DNA from: Blautia wexlerae DSM 19850
Lineage (GTDB): Bacteria; Bacillota; Clostridia; Lachnospirales; Lachnospiraceae
Assembly: GCF_025148125.1 (NCBI RefSeq)
Contig: NZ_CP102267.1
Coordinates: 187,501 to 251,500, forward strand
Direction of reading: 5' to 3'
Length of the DNA: 64,000 nucleotides
Below the pieces are notes generated by a model, which ran no database searches, was not told the origin of the DNA, and saw only the letters and a list, made by a program, of their open reading frames with translations. This document shows positions 24,173 through 33,150 of this stretch, piece after piece. Within the stretch, counting starts at the first letter, position 1, and every line of letters starts with the position of its first letter. Both the position numbers and the translations under genes were made by a program.

Positions 24173-26197
24173 ATGAGCCTGCTGCAAATGAGTTTTCTGG
24201 GAACGGTTATTATTTTACTTATTGTGGTATTAAGGGCTGTGCTTATCAACAGATTACCGAAGAAAACATTTTTGATTTTATGGTGGATTGCATTAATACG
24301 GTTATTAGTTCCATTTTCCATAAAATCAGTCACAAGTATTTATTCTCTGTTGCAGAGTATTTATTCTGATATAAACCCAGTGAGAACGGCGCAAACGACA
24401 ACATTTTTACCCATTCATGGGAATATGCCTGAGATAGCAAATGGATTATCAGAGGCTATGGTACAGAGAACAGAATCCATTTCGATTTTGAGTGTAATAT
24501 GGCTGGCAGGTCTGTTACTTTGTTTTGGATTTTTTGCGGTTTCCTATATAAAATGTTATCGGGAATTTCGATTTTCGCTGCCTGTTGAAAATGATATTTT
24601 GGAAGCATGGAAGGAAAAACATCCACTAAAAAGGAGTCTATCCATCCGGCAGACAGAAACCATAGCTGCACCACTTTCTTATGGTGTGATTCGCCCAGTT
24701 ATTTTAATGCCGAAAAATACAGAATGGAAAAATATTTATCAGCTTCGTTATGTGTTGGAACATGAATATGTGCATATCAGACGGCTTGATATGCTTACAA
24801 AGCTGATAATGATTGCTGCAGTATGCATTCATTGGTTTAATCCTCTTGTGTGGGTAATGTATATTCTTTTTAACAGAGATTTGGAATTATCCTGTGACGA
24901 AACCGTAGTCCGTAGATTTGGAATGGATATAAAGTCGGTATATGCAACTGCTTTAATATCTATGGAAGAAAAAAAGAGCGGACTGACACCATTATGTAAC
25001 AGTTTCAGTAAAAATGCGATTGAAGAGAGGATAAGAGCAATTATGAAGATAAAGAAGACATCTAAGTTTGCAGTAATTATAAGTGCAGTATTGGTAATTT
25101 GCGTGACAGGTGGATTTGCAACTTCCGCATCATCCTTGGAGAAAAAGACAGAGACAGCGCAAGAAAACGGTGAAACAACAGTTGCTTTAAACGAAGTGAA
25201 TATCCGGGAAGATGAATCACTTTCAAGTTCGGATGTGGAATGGTGGACAGCAGAAGAGTATGCGAAATGGCTGGACGAGGAAAAAGAAGTTCTGCAGTCT
25301 ATGATTGGTGAAAAAGCTTATACAGGCGGCGACGGATGGTTTGTATGGACACAGGAAAAGGTAGATGAGACGATTGCACTTTATGAGGATAATCTTCAAA
25401 AAATAAAAGATGGGATGAAGTTGTCGAAATCATCTGATGATGCAGTGGGAATTACAATGGCATATTCTCCGGAAAATATAGAATATGCGAAGCAGGAAGC
25501 AGAAACGGTCACCGAAAATAAAGACAGTAATGAAAATGTATTCAGCGAAGAACAGCTTTCTGAATATGCAAAAGCGGGAATAACTTACCAGAAAGAAACA
25601 GGATTTCTGATGTATGATGGAAAGACCATTGGATATTTCCGGGATGAGTTTAAGCCGGGTACTTATACAATAAGTTCCAAACGTGGAGGTACGCTTCGAG
25701 TTGAAGTGCAAAGGGAAAACTATGGCACCATCACAGACGTAAAGGCAGAACCGTTATCAGATGATTTTTGGTCAGAACCGGCAGTATTGGTTGAAAGTTC
25801 CGGCGGAGAAGCTGTAACTGCAGATGAAATGAAAGGATCTGTTTTTGAAGAAGGAGGAAGTGAGAACATAGCGGCTGATGACATGGGCGAATATAGCAGT
25901 GAAGAGGGAAAAGGTCTTAATATTGCTGTTCCACAGGAGTATGCTGATTATGGAGTATCTTGTGATGCTCAAGGAAACTGGGTTTATAATGGTAAGATTA
26001 TAGCAGATTTATATGATGAGGGAAGGGGAATCTTTTCTAACAGCAACGGAACTATGTACATTGAAGTAACGAGAGACAAAAGTGGAAAGATCAGCAGCTT
26101 TCAAAAAGTAAGCAAAAATAGAATGCAGGAATTATTTACTGAATTTAATCCGGAAGCGGAAACATTTGATGGATATACTTCAGAGGCGAAACATTAA
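24173..26197 (+). CDS. BlaR1-like M56 membrane metalloprotease with long non-PBP C-terminal region
   Basis: 674 residues. The N-terminal M56 part has several membrane helices and the zinc motif HEYVH at 197-201, followed by the M56 segment with ELSCDETVVRRFG. A final membrane helix near residue 300-320 leads to a roughly 350-residue extracytoplasmic region. That region is not the penicillin-binding sensor of BlaR1: it is acidic and shows two loosely repeated units (YAKAGITYQKETGFLMYDGK and YADYGVSCDAQGNWVYNGK). The ATG at 24173 follows GAGGTG; earlier in-frame starts overlap blaI. By family analogy, an external signal triggers cleavage of BlaI. The signal is not identifiable. Confidence 0.85.
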   Translation: MSLLQMSFLGTVIILLIVVLRAVLINRLPKKTFLILWWIALIRLLVPFSIKSVTSIYSLLQSIYSDINPVRTAQTTTFLPIHGNMPEIANGLSEAMVQRTESISILSVIWLAGLLLCFGFFAVSYIKCYREFRFSLPVENDILEAWKEKHPLKRSLSIRQTETIAAPLSYGVIRPVILMPKNTEWKNIYQLRYVLEHEYVHIRRLDMLTKLIMIAAVCIHWFNPLVWVMYILFNRDLELSCDETVVRRFGMDIKSVYATALISMEEKKSGLTPLCNSFSKNAIEERIRAIMKIKKTSKFAVIISAVLVICVTGGFATSASSLEKKTETAQENGETTVALNEVNIREDESLSSSDVEWWTAEEYAKWLDEEKEVLQSMIGEKAYTGGDGWFVWTQEKVDETIALYEDNLQKIKDGMKLSKSSDDAVGITMAYSPENIEYAKQEAETVTENKDSNENVFSEEQLSEYAKAGITYQKETGFLMYDGKTIGYFRDEFKPGTYTISSKRGGTLRVEVQRENYGTITDVKAEPLSDDFWSEPAVLVESSGGEAVTADEMKGSVFEEGGSENIAADDMGEYSSEEGKGLNIAVPQEYADYGVSCDAQGNWVYNGKIIADLYDEGRGIFSNSNGTMYIEVTRDKSGKISSFQKVSKNRMQELFTEFNPEAETFDGYTSEAKH

Positions 26198-26227
26198 GTT
26201 AGTATTAAATGAAACGAGGACGATTAG

Positions 26228-26659
26228 GTGGGAAAAATATTGCTGGTATCATTCGAGGGAGCTGAGGAAGATTTGGTAAATTCTGTTATTTCTGTGTTAG
26301 ATTCCGGCAGAGAGAAATTTCTTTTTCAGGAAATACAATTTCAATCGAAAATATGGCATAAGGGTATAGCGATTGATTTGAAACGGAGAGAAGTCGTTCG
26401 TGATAATAGAAAAATAGAATTAACTTACACCGAGTTTGAAATCCTGCAGTTATTAGCACAAAATCCAGGAAGAGTATTTAGTAAAGAACAGATTTATGAT
26501 ATAGTCTGGAAAGAATCCTATTTTGGCGATTACAATATAGTAATGAGCCATATCAGTCATATTCGTGAGAAAATAGAAGATGATCCGGGTAACCCGGTAT
26601 ATATTCAAACCGTCTGGGGTGTAGGATACAAGTTCAATGAGAAGGCAGGCAGCGAGTAA
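26228..26659 (+). CDS. OmpR/PhoB-type winged-helix protein without a receiver domain
   Basis: The 143-residue protein consists of a short N-terminal part (about 45 residues) with no phospho-acceptor pattern, followed by a complete Trans_reg_C winged helix. That part reads IELTYTEFEILQLLAQNPGRVFS and ends VYIQTVWGVGYKF. A normal response regulator is about 225 residues, so the receiver is missing or replaced. The GTG start has GAGG ahead. It follows the BlaR1-like gene and precedes the convergent Cys4-protein gene. It probably regulates element genes constitutively or by protein contact. A decayed response regulator is an alternative. Confidence 0.82.
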   Translation: MGKILLVSFEGAEEDLVNSVISVLDSGREKFLFQEIQFQSKIWHKGIAIDLKRREVVRDNRKIELTYTEFEILQLLAQNPGRVFSKEQIYDIVWKESYFGDYNIVMSHISHIREKIEDDPGNPVYIQTVWGVGYKFNEKAGSE

Positions 26660-26689
26660 ATTCGCTGCCTTTCCTTTACAGGGATGGAT

Positions 26690-27733
26690 TCAGATTTTGC
26701 TGAGTTTTAAGATAATATTGCTCTGCTGATACAACCAGTCTGTGAATTCTGTCGGACTGGTTGCTCCTGCCTTTACAGCTTTCTTACGCTGCAGAGCTTC
26801 TTTCTTAAAAAGGTCAAACGCATTTTTCATTTCTTCCAGGCGTTCAATCGGAAAATTAGCAGTTTTTTGGGACTTATTGATTTTATTACGCCAATTCTGG
26901 CATTCATTTTTATAAAGCAGATCATAGTTATTTTCTCTGGCTCGTTCATCAAACTCCCTTTTGTTTTGAAGTGCCTGTGCTTTACGGCACTTATCACTGC
27001 ACAGTTCATAACGCTGGCTTTTTGCCAGAAAATATTTTCCACAGACTTTGCACTGACGGAAACAAAGGCCCCAGTCATTCAGTCGATTCAAGTAATAAGT
27101 GATAAGCGGATAAAAAGAGCTATAGGCAGCTACGCATTCTGTTCTGCGCCTATTATCCGGAAACCAAAGTTCAAGTCGAGTGATTTCAGCAGGAGTGTTG
27201 CGGAAATAAAGACTGCCAGTATGAAAACGTTCTGGTTTTCCGGTATCAGAATTAAAATTCATGACATTTTCTGTTTGGAATGCCTGAGTCAAAATTTGGA
27301 TTTTTTCTATAAAACGATCACAGGCAGTATTACGGTCACGATATTCCCTTGTAACAAGATATTCATTCCAAATACGGAATGTAGCATACATTCTCACCGG
27401 ATCACCGGTGAGATATTTTTTTGCCAGAAAATCACCAGCAGTCTGTTCCAGTGCAGGCTGTTTCCAACGGTTAGTGTGCAATGCATCACGTAGGGGAGCA
27501 AGTCCATATATATTCCAGTTCTTTTCTTTATCATATTCAAAATCTATCAGAAAACGTCCTAGAGGACGTGTTATATCATATATGACATCGTTATCTTTAT
27601 TTCCGTCCAGTCGAAAACGGATTTGCTGTTCCGTTCCGATTAAAATTCGCTCCTTCATTTTGTCTCTATCCAATGCCAGAACGAAGAGGATGTGGTCGTA
27701 GCAAGGTTCTTGCCTTATAAATTGATAAGCCAT
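26690..27733 (-). CDS. Uncharacterised mobile-element protein with a Cys4 zinc-finger motif
   Basis: A 347-residue protein of unknown function, on the strand opposite to the rest of the element. A probable zinc finger lies near residues 225-250: CKVCGKYF, then CSDKCRKAQ. The flanks are rich in aromatic and charged residues, with a lysine-rich C-terminus. It is reminiscent of DUF6076-type or CGNR-like proteins of Lachnospiraceae elements, but I am not sure of the family. No signal peptide or membrane segment. The start ATG at 27733 follows an AGGAGC-like site. A DNA- or RNA-binding role is inferred from the zinc finger only. Confidence 0.7.
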   Translation of the reverse strand: MAYQFIRQEPCYDHILFVLALDRDKMKERILIGTEQQIRFRLDGNKDNDVIYDITRPLGRFLIDFEYDKEKNWNIYGLAPLRDALHTNRWKQPALEQTAGDFLAKKYLTGDPVRMYATFRIWNEYLVTREYRDRNTACDRFIEKIQILTQAFQTENVMNFNSDTGKPERFHTGSLYFRNTPAEITRLELWFPDNRRRTECVAAYSSFYPLITYYLNRLNDWGLCFRQCKVCGKYFLAKSQRYELCSDKCRKAQALQNKREFDERARENNYDLLYKNECQNWRNKINKSQKTANFPIERLEEMKNAFDLFKKEALQRKKAVKAGATSPTEFTDWLYQQSNIILKLSKI

Positions 27734-28049
27734 TTCTATTTGCTCCTGTTTTGTATGGTAATTTTAAAAAATATAATATTAGTTACATTTATGGTATCGC
27801 GAAAGTATTGAAAAGTCAAGATGAGATTGATAAGATACGATTGAATGGTAATTTCGTACTATGCAGTGTACTTTGACAACTTTATGACCGTCTAACCTGA
27901 GATAAACCGCCATGACCTTCGATAAAAGAAGTGAGCGCATCCGAATGGATGACGTGTTGTATGCCTTGACAGCAGTATGACTCAGGAAACAGGAAAGAGA
28001 AAACGGCAATGAGAAGCTAAAAAAATGAGATCAAAAATGGAGGAACAAC
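27734..28049. other. Intergenic region
   Basis: A 316-base gap between divergent genes. It holds a TTGACA near 27873 without a convincing -10 and the GGAGG site of the next gene. No reading frame or strong repeat is seen; probably regulatory. Confidence 0.35.
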
Positions 28050-28274
28050 ATGAGTGAAAATAAGAGATTAAACAATTATGATGAACTGCCTCTTGTACTG
28101 GATGTGGCTGATATTCAGCGGATTATGGGGATTTCCAGAGTAACGGCTTATGAACTGGTTCATACACCCGGTTTTCCGGCATTTCGAAGCGGCAGATTAA
28201 TTAAGGTTAGTAAAATTGCTTTTTTCGAATGGATGGCAAAGGGGAATGGAAGGGTGCCGGAGAATAGTAACTAA
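28050..28274 (+). CDS. Excisionase-like helix-turn-helix protein
   Basis: A 74-residue protein with a MerR/Xis-type HTH: VLDVADIQRIMGISRVTAYE followed by FRSGRLIKVSKIAFFEWM. This pattern is typical of HTH_17/excisionase proteins in integrative elements. TGGAGG lies before the ATG. It may act as a recombination directionality factor for the serine recombinase or as a regulator of mobilization; small HTH proteins of this type do either. It lies directly upstream of the candidate oriT and relaxase gene. Confidence 0.85.
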   Translation: MSENKRLNNYDELPLVLDVADIQRIMGISRVTAYELVHTPGFPAFRSGRLIKVSKIAFFEWMAKGNGRVPENSN

Positions 28275-28331
28275 ATCTGGAGCAGAGCGGAGAGCGAAGT
28301 CTTTTGTGCAGGTTAAGGGCGGCAGCCATTG

Positions 28332-28409
28332 CCCAGTGAGTTGATGCGTGCGTCTACTCGTACTGGGTATTACCTGACGCAAATTCACGCAGGTTTGCAG
28401 CTTCGCTGC
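28332..28409. other. Candidate origin of transfer (oriT)
   Basis: Nested short inverted repeats lie in the non-coding gap just upstream of the relaxase: CCCAGT / ACTGGG (28332-28337, 28362-28367), ACCTG / CAGGT (28372-28376, 28390-28394) and GCAGC-TTC-GCTGC (28397-28409). A hairpin cluster next to a MobV relaxase gene is the usual place for an oriT. No nic site can be assigned from the sequence alone. Confidence 0.45.
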
Positions 28410-28454
28410 CTTATTTAATTTGGAAAAACGTGAAAAAGGAGGGCAAGAAAATTA

Positions 28455-29693
28455 TTGAAAGCAACAAGACACAATGGACGCTCCGGGAAAAATGGCACTT
28501 ATAATCCCAGGCATAATGATCGCCGTTTCGACTTGGAAAACAGTGAACATATTGATGCTGGAAGAGTCAGAGAAAATATTTACTGGGACTGTTACCGTGG
28601 CTATACCACAATGCAGAACAGGGAAGAAGATTCTCAGGATATCAGTTTTGAGAAAATTGAATGTACTTTTTATCAGGAACATTATGGAAAATATATAGAA
28701 GCGCAGAATGAAAGAAATGCAAGAACCCGTCATACAGAGCGTAACCGATCTGTGGAAGATTTACTAAAGAACAATAAAACCTGTCCAGAGGAAACTATTT
28801 TTCAAATAGGAACAGTAGAAGAATCTGTTTCCTATGAAATATTACTTGCGGTCGTACAGGACTTTACAAAGCAGTTCACAAATCGGTTCGGTTCTCATGT
28901 CCATATTCTGGACTGGGCACTGCATTTGGACGAAGGAACGCCGCACATTCATGAACGTCATGTTTTTGATTGTGAGAATAAGTACGGGGAAATCTGTCCC
29001 CAGCAGGAAAAAGCACTGGAAGAATTAGGGATTGCACTTCCAAAACCGGATAAACCTAAAGGCCGCAATAATAATCGAAAGCAGACTTTTGATGCTATTT
29101 GCCGGACAATGCTTTTTGATATAACTCGAAAATACGGGTTGCATCTGGAAGAAGAACCGTCTTATGGAGGGCGAGATTATCTTGAAAAGCAGGATTATAT
29201 CCTGTTTAAGCAAAAGGAACAGATGAAAAACCAGACAGAAATACTGGATACACTTACTTTGAAAATTGAAGAAGTAGAAGCTTTGATCGATGAAGTTTCA
29301 GATATTGCTTACGACAAAGCTGTGGAGGTTGTGACGGATGAGGTCAGAGTGGAAACCCATAAAGAAGACATTCGTCTGGTAGAACAGTCAAAGGCGTGGG
29401 TGCTTTCCCCTGAGCGCAAGGCTTCCCAAAAAGAAAGAACTTATGCTGTAAGTCGATTGGACGGAGTAATTACCAAAATTACAAAAGCTATGCAGACAGC
29501 AGTTAAAACAATCCAGACCACGCTGATAAAACCGGAAGTCAAAAAGGTGAATACCGAACAGATTAAGAAAAAAGCCAGAAGTTCCATTCTGGATAGGCTG
29601 GCAAAAGCAAAAATTACTGCGGAACAGGAGAACCGAGAGCGATGGGAACACGAAGGAAGAACTAAATTGGGAAGGAACGATATGGAGTTGTGA
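28455..29693 (+). CDS. MobV/Pre-type relaxase (plasmid mobilization protein)
   Basis: The 412-residue relaxase carries the MobV metal-binding motif HLDEGTPHIH at residues 157-166 and the N-terminal RHNGRSGKNGTYNPRHNDR segment typical of element-borne members. The C-terminal half is charged and helical. It should nick one strand at oriT and pilot it during conjugal transfer, using a helper's secretion system because none is encoded here. The TTG start has AAGGAGGG about a dozen bases ahead. It follows the excisionase-like gene across the candidate oriT and precedes the replication genes. Confidence 0.88.
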   Translation: MKATRHNGRSGKNGTYNPRHNDRRFDLENSEHIDAGRVRENIYWDCYRGYTTMQNREEDSQDISFEKIECTFYQEHYGKYIEAQNERNARTRHTERNRSVEDLLKNNKTCPEETIFQIGTVEESVSYEILLAVVQDFTKQFTNRFGSHVHILDWALHLDEGTPHIHERHVFDCENKYGEICPQQEKALEELGIALPKPDKPKGRNNNRKQTFDAICRTMLFDITRKYGLHLEEEPSYGGRDYLEKQDYILFKQKEQMKNQTEILDTLTLKIEEVEALIDEVSDIAYDKAVEVVTDEVRVETHKEDIRLVEQSKAWVLSPERKASQKERTYAVSRLDGVITKITKAMQTAVKTIQTTLIKPEVKKVNTEQIKKKARSSILDRLAKAKITAEQENRERWEHEGRTKLGRNDMEL

Positions 29694-29714
29694 TGTAAAG
29701 AAAAGAGGAAAAGG

Positions 29715-30419
29715 ATGAATATATTTGAAGCAGTTAAACAGTCTGTGACTACCCGGCAGGCTGCAGAAAGCTATGGAATACGGGTAAACAAGAATGGAAT
29801 GGCGGTCTGTCCATTTCACCGTGACAAGAATCCAAGCATGAAAGTGGACAGGCGTTTTCATTGTTTCGGATGTCAGGCAGATGGGGATGTGATTGATTTT
29901 ACGGCACACTTGTACAATTTAAAACCAAAAGAGGCGGCAGAGAAATTGGCAAGAGATTTTTCTATACATTATGAGAACATGGGGCACAGCCCGCCACAGA
30001 GAAAACAAATCAAACGACAGCTAACACAGGAACAGAGGTATCTGCAGGCAGAAAATAGATATTTCCGTGCACTGGCAGATTACCTGCATTTGTTGAAACA
30101 GTGGAAAGAAGAGTGTGCTCCGAAACAGGTGGAAGATGTCTGGCATCCGCTGTTTATGGAGGCATTGGAAAAAATATCAGAAACAGAGTACCTGTTGGAT
30201 ACATTATTATCAGGCACATTAGAAGAACGAGTTGCCGTAGTGGTGGCTCATGGGAAGGAGGTGACAGCGATTGAACAGAGAATTTCAGACTTTATCACCA
30301 CAGACACGACAGGAATTGTGCGAAGTAATGGATATAATGGAAACGGAGTTGACAGTAGAGGAAATCAGAGAACAACTGGAAATGACACAGAAGGGTGCTG
30401 TGAAAAACAATCGGCATAA
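29715..30419 (+). CDS. CHC2 zinc-finger (DnaG-type primase N-terminal) protein
   Basis: The 234-residue protein opens with the primase zinc-binding domain: C32-P-F-H35 and C50-F-G-C53, with DGDVIDFTAHLYNLKPKEAAEKLA after it. The catalytic TOPRIM domain of DnaG is absent. The middle is helical and the last 50 residues are of low complexity. In mobile elements such proteins pair with a VapE/D5-type ATPase for replication initiation. AAAGAGG and GGAAAAGG lie before the ATG. Its last 149 bases overlap the VapE-like gene in another frame, so the end of the protein may be little constrained. Confidence 0.85.
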   Translation: MNIFEAVKQSVTTRQAAESYGIRVNKNGMAVCPFHRDKNPSMKVDRRFHCFGCQADGDVIDFTAHLYNLKPKEAAEKLARDFSIHYENMGHSPPQRKQIKRQLTQEQRYLQAENRYFRALADYLHLLKQWKEECAPKQVEDVWHPLFMEALEKISETEYLLDTLLSGTLEERVAVVVAHGKEVTAIEQRISDFITTDTTGIVRSNGYNGNGVDSRGNQRTTGNDTEGCCEKQSA

Positions 30420-31677
30420 CTGTAAGCTAATTTTAGAACATGATCCTCTGTTAAAAGATGTATTCCGGCACAATATTTTGACTGAGCAGACAGACATTGT
30501 AAAACCCGTGTGGTGGGAACGGATAAGCCCGGCATTCACAGATATGGATTTGAACTATATTATGCTTTATTTGGAAGAGACTTACGGTCTGACGATGGAT
30601 AAGATTGTGCAGAAAAGTATTGTCCATCAGGCAGATCGGAACAAATATCACCCTGTCCGGGATTATTTGAACAGTCTGCAATGGGATGGGCAGGAACGTA
30701 TCCGCTATGTGCTGCATCATTTTCTTGGTGCACCTGTGGATGAGTTGACCTATGAAAGTATGAAAATGTTTTTGCTGGGAGCTATTGCCCGTGCGTTCCG
30801 CCCCGGAATTAAGTTTGAATATATGCTCTGTCTGGTCGGGGGTCAGGGCGTGGGAAAATCTACATTTTTTCGTTTCATGGCAGTAAAGGATGACTGGTTC
30901 ACTGATGACATCGGCAAACTGGATTCGGAAAAAGTTTATTGTCAGCTTCGTGGTCATTGGATGATTGAAATGTCTGAAATGGTCGCAACGGCACGCTCTA
31001 AGAGTATTGAGGAAACAAAGAGCTTTCTGAGCAGGCAGAAAGAGACTTATCGGGATTCTTATGCAGTATATGCTCTTGATCGTCCGAGGCAATGTGTATT
31101 TGGAGGAACATCCAATATTAAGCGATTCCTGCCGTTTGACCGTACCGGAAATCGAAGATTCGTTCCGGTTCAGACGAACCGGGCAGAGATGGAGGTTCAT
31201 ATCCTCGAAAATGAGAAGGAATCCAGACAGTATATTGATCAGGTGTGGGCGGAAGCAATGATGTTGTACCGTAATGGAAATTTTAAACTGGCGTTTTCAA
31301 AGGAAACAGAAACACAGCTTGATAAACTGCGGCAGGAGTTCATGGCGGATGATACGGAAGCCGGAATGATACAGGCATGGCTGGATGAACATGAAGACAG
31401 AAAAGTCTGTTCATTGATGCTTTTTAAAGAGGCACTGGACAATCCTTATGTAAAGCCGAAGAAGGCGGAGACAGACCGCATCTGTGAAATCATGAATACA
31501 AGCATTGTGGGTTGGAAACAGGGGACGATGACAAGATTCAAGGATTACGGTACACAGCGTTCGTGGGTATGTGTAAACGAAAACTGTAAACGAGACGCAA
31601 AAGACTTAAAAAATGAAAATGACTGGCATCCGATTACTGAGAAGGAAGCCCGGCAGGTGGAGTTACCTTTCCAGTAA
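30271..31677 (+). CDS. VapE-like (virulence-associated E / D5-type) ATPase
   Basis: The 468-residue protein has the VapE P-loop domain: Walker A GGQGVGKSTFF near residues 190-200, followed by the WFTDDIGKLDSEK and GHWMIEMSEM segments (Walker B region) and the FGGTSNIKRFLPFDRTGNRRFVPV sensor region. It is probably the element's replicative helicase, acting with the CHC2 primase. The TTG start has GGAGGTGA seven bases ahead, inside the primase gene. The long overlap is genuine by ribosome-site evidence, although a later start cannot be ruled out. The protein ends QVELPFQ. Confidence 0.88.
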   Translation: MNREFQTLSPQTRQELCEVMDIMETELTVEEIREQLEMTQKGAVKNNRHNCKLILEHDPLLKDVFRHNILTEQTDIVKPVWWERISPAFTDMDLNYIMLYLEETYGLTMDKIVQKSIVHQADRNKYHPVRDYLNSLQWDGQERIRYVLHHFLGAPVDELTYESMKMFLLGAIARAFRPGIKFEYMLCLVGGQGVGKSTFFRFMAVKDDWFTDDIGKLDSEKVYCQLRGHWMIEMSEMVATARSKSIEETKSFLSRQKETYRDSYAVYALDRPRQCVFGGTSNIKRFLPFDRTGNRRFVPVQTNRAEMEVHILENEKESRQYIDQVWAEAMMLYRNGNFKLAFSKETETQLDKLRQEFMADDTEAGMIQAWLDEHEDRKVCSLMLFKEALDNPYVKPKKAETDRICEIMNTSIVGWKQGTMTRFKDYGTQRSWVCVNENCKRDAKDLKNENDWHPITEKEARQVELPFQ

Positions 31678-31689
31678 AATGCCAGTCAG

Positions 31690-31859
31690 GTTTACGGTAG
31701 TTGGCGTGTTGTTTACACTTTTTTCTATGGATATTGCTTTGACTTGTAGAATTTGTAAACAGTAAACAGATATATAAGAGTAATTTGGTATTGAGGAAAG
31801 AAAACTGAAAAAACAAAAAGAATTAGATTTTTTGGAGTTTGTTTACAGCGGTGGTTTAC
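31690..31859. repeat. Cluster of six GTTTAC motifs
   Basis: GTTTAC occurs at 31690, 31711, 31841 and 31854 on the plus strand and as GTAAAC at 31755 and 31762, within 170 non-coding bases after the VapE-like gene. Spacing is irregular, but the pairs at 31755/31762 and 31841/31854 are close. Possible roles are an iteron-like replication origin or binding sites for an element regulator. The rest of this 300-base gap is AT-rich with no convincing gene. Confidence 0.5.
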
Positions 31860-31984
31860 AACAGGGATGCCCCTTTGACCGGCATCTATTTAAGTTGAAC
31901 AGGAATGGCATTTGGCAGGACTATTTCAAAAAACATTTTCATAGTTATGGACAAAGACATACGGGAGGAGGTGGAAATTCCGCT

Positions 31985-32161
31985 ATGAAAAAGAGAAAAC
32001 TTAATTATCGATTCCATAATCCAAACACTGCGGAAGTAACCGCCGACTATCTGTTAAAGATATTGATTGAAGCAAATGAAAGTAAGGTGGAACAGGCAAT
32101 ACAAGAAGCAGCGAATGAGCTTCCCGAGCAGATGAATGGTACAGAAGGGCACTCTACATAG
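31985..32161 (+). CDS. Small conserved-looking element protein
   Basis: A 58-residue protein starting MKKRKLNYRFHNPNTAEVTADYLLKILIE and ending in an acidic tail. GGAGGAGGTGG lies about a dozen bases upstream. I do not recognise a family by function; small proteins with this opening are common in Tn4451-like and related Firmicute elements. It is soluble and probably helical. An open frame continues upstream to 31832, but the ribosome site favours the ATG at 31985. Confidence 0.65.
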   Translation: MKKRKLNYRFHNPNTAEVTADYLLKILIEANESKVEQAIQEAANELPEQMNGTEGHST

Positions 32162-32288
32162 GAATGTAGGGTGTCTTTTGAGCTGTGTGTGGAGAGAGGA
32201 ATAAAAGTGTCATAAAGAAAAACAAGGGTAGATATAGACAAATAAATTTGATATAATTAACCTGATAAAGTATACGGAGGTGAAAAGT

Positions 32289-33149
32289 ATGGAAAAGAAC
32301 AAATTAAATATTTTGAATAAAATTTTTTCTCGTAGTACTTTTCGCAACTGTTTTGATAATGGATATGATAAAACATACAGTCAAGTTGTTAGAAGATACG
32401 TCGATAATGGTACAGGAAAGCAAAATTCAGAATTGATAAGTCAAATTTATAATGTATTAAGAGAAGGTTATAGAAACGAATATTATTATAAAAATACATT
32501 GTTGAATAAATTATTATTAGGCATACATAGTGTGAATACGACAACCGCATTAACGGAAATTCCTATTGCAAAGTCTAAAGCAGATTTTGTTTTGATTAAT
32601 GGTAAAGCAGTTGTGTATGAAATAAAAACGGAATTGGATAATTTTGATAGATTGGAAAATCAAATAAATGATTATTATAAGGCATTTGATCATGTAGCGG
32701 TTGTTACTTGCAAAGAAAATCTTCAGGTATTGAAGAAAAAGATAGAAATGATTGGAAAACCTGTTGGTATTTACATTTTGCAAAAACGTGGAACTATAAC
32801 AACAATACAAAAGCCACAGGCATATAGCGTAGAGTTAGATGCTGAAATTCTTTTTAAGATATTGAGAAAACAAGAATACGAAGAAATCCTTTTTAATAAA
32901 TATAAACATTTGCCGGATGTTTCAGAATTTAAATACTATTCAGAGTGTAAAAAAATGTTTTTAGAGATACCATTAGAAGAAGCATATTTATCAGTTTTGA
33001 AGCTTTTAAAAAAGAGAAGTCAAATTATAAAAGACGAATTTAGTAAGATTCCTTATGAACTAAAATTTTTGGCATATTTTATGAATTTGAAATCTGATGA
33101 TTATAAAAAGATAACGAAATTTTTGAATGAATCCTATGGAGGTGTGTAA
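32289..33149 (+). CDS. sce7726-like protein with PD-(D/E)xK nuclease motif (cargo gene 1)
   Basis: A 286-residue soluble protein. The nuclease-like core is seen at residues 90-113: E90, then D99 in KADFVLINGKAVV and E111-I-K113, the order of a PD-(D/E)xK active site. From memory this matches the sce7726 family, usually found next to sce7725-type genes. GGAGGTG lies seven bases ahead of the ATG at 32289. The gene is visibly more AT-rich than the mobilization genes, as are the next two. Only one base separates its stop from the next start. A restriction-like or defence function is inferred, not shown. Confidence 0.78.
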   Translation: MEKNKLNILNKIFSRSTFRNCFDNGYDKTYSQVVRRYVDNGTGKQNSELISQIYNVLREGYRNEYYYKNTLLNKLLLGIHSVNTTTALTEIPIAKSKADFVLINGKAVVYEIKTELDNFDRLENQINDYYKAFDHVAVVTCKENLQVLKKKIEMIGKPVGIYILQKRGTITTIQKPQAYSVELDAEILFKILRKQEYEEILFNKYKHLPDVSEFKYYSECKKMFLEIPLEEAYLSVLKLLKKRSQIIKDEFSKIPYELKFLAYFMNLKSDDYKKITKFLNESYGGV

Positions 33150-33150
33150 A

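Noticed and set aside
27734..28049. Promoter pair in the divergent gap
   Set aside because: A TTGACA near 27873 lacks a -10 at suitable spacing, so no promoter is called.
31690..31859. CRISPR-like array
   Set aside because: Repeats are only six bases, in both orientations and irregularly spaced, with no cas genes nearby.
31832..31984. N-terminal extension of the small element protein
   Set aside because: It has no ribosome site at its start and overlaps the GTTTAC cluster; the ATG at 31985 has a strong site.
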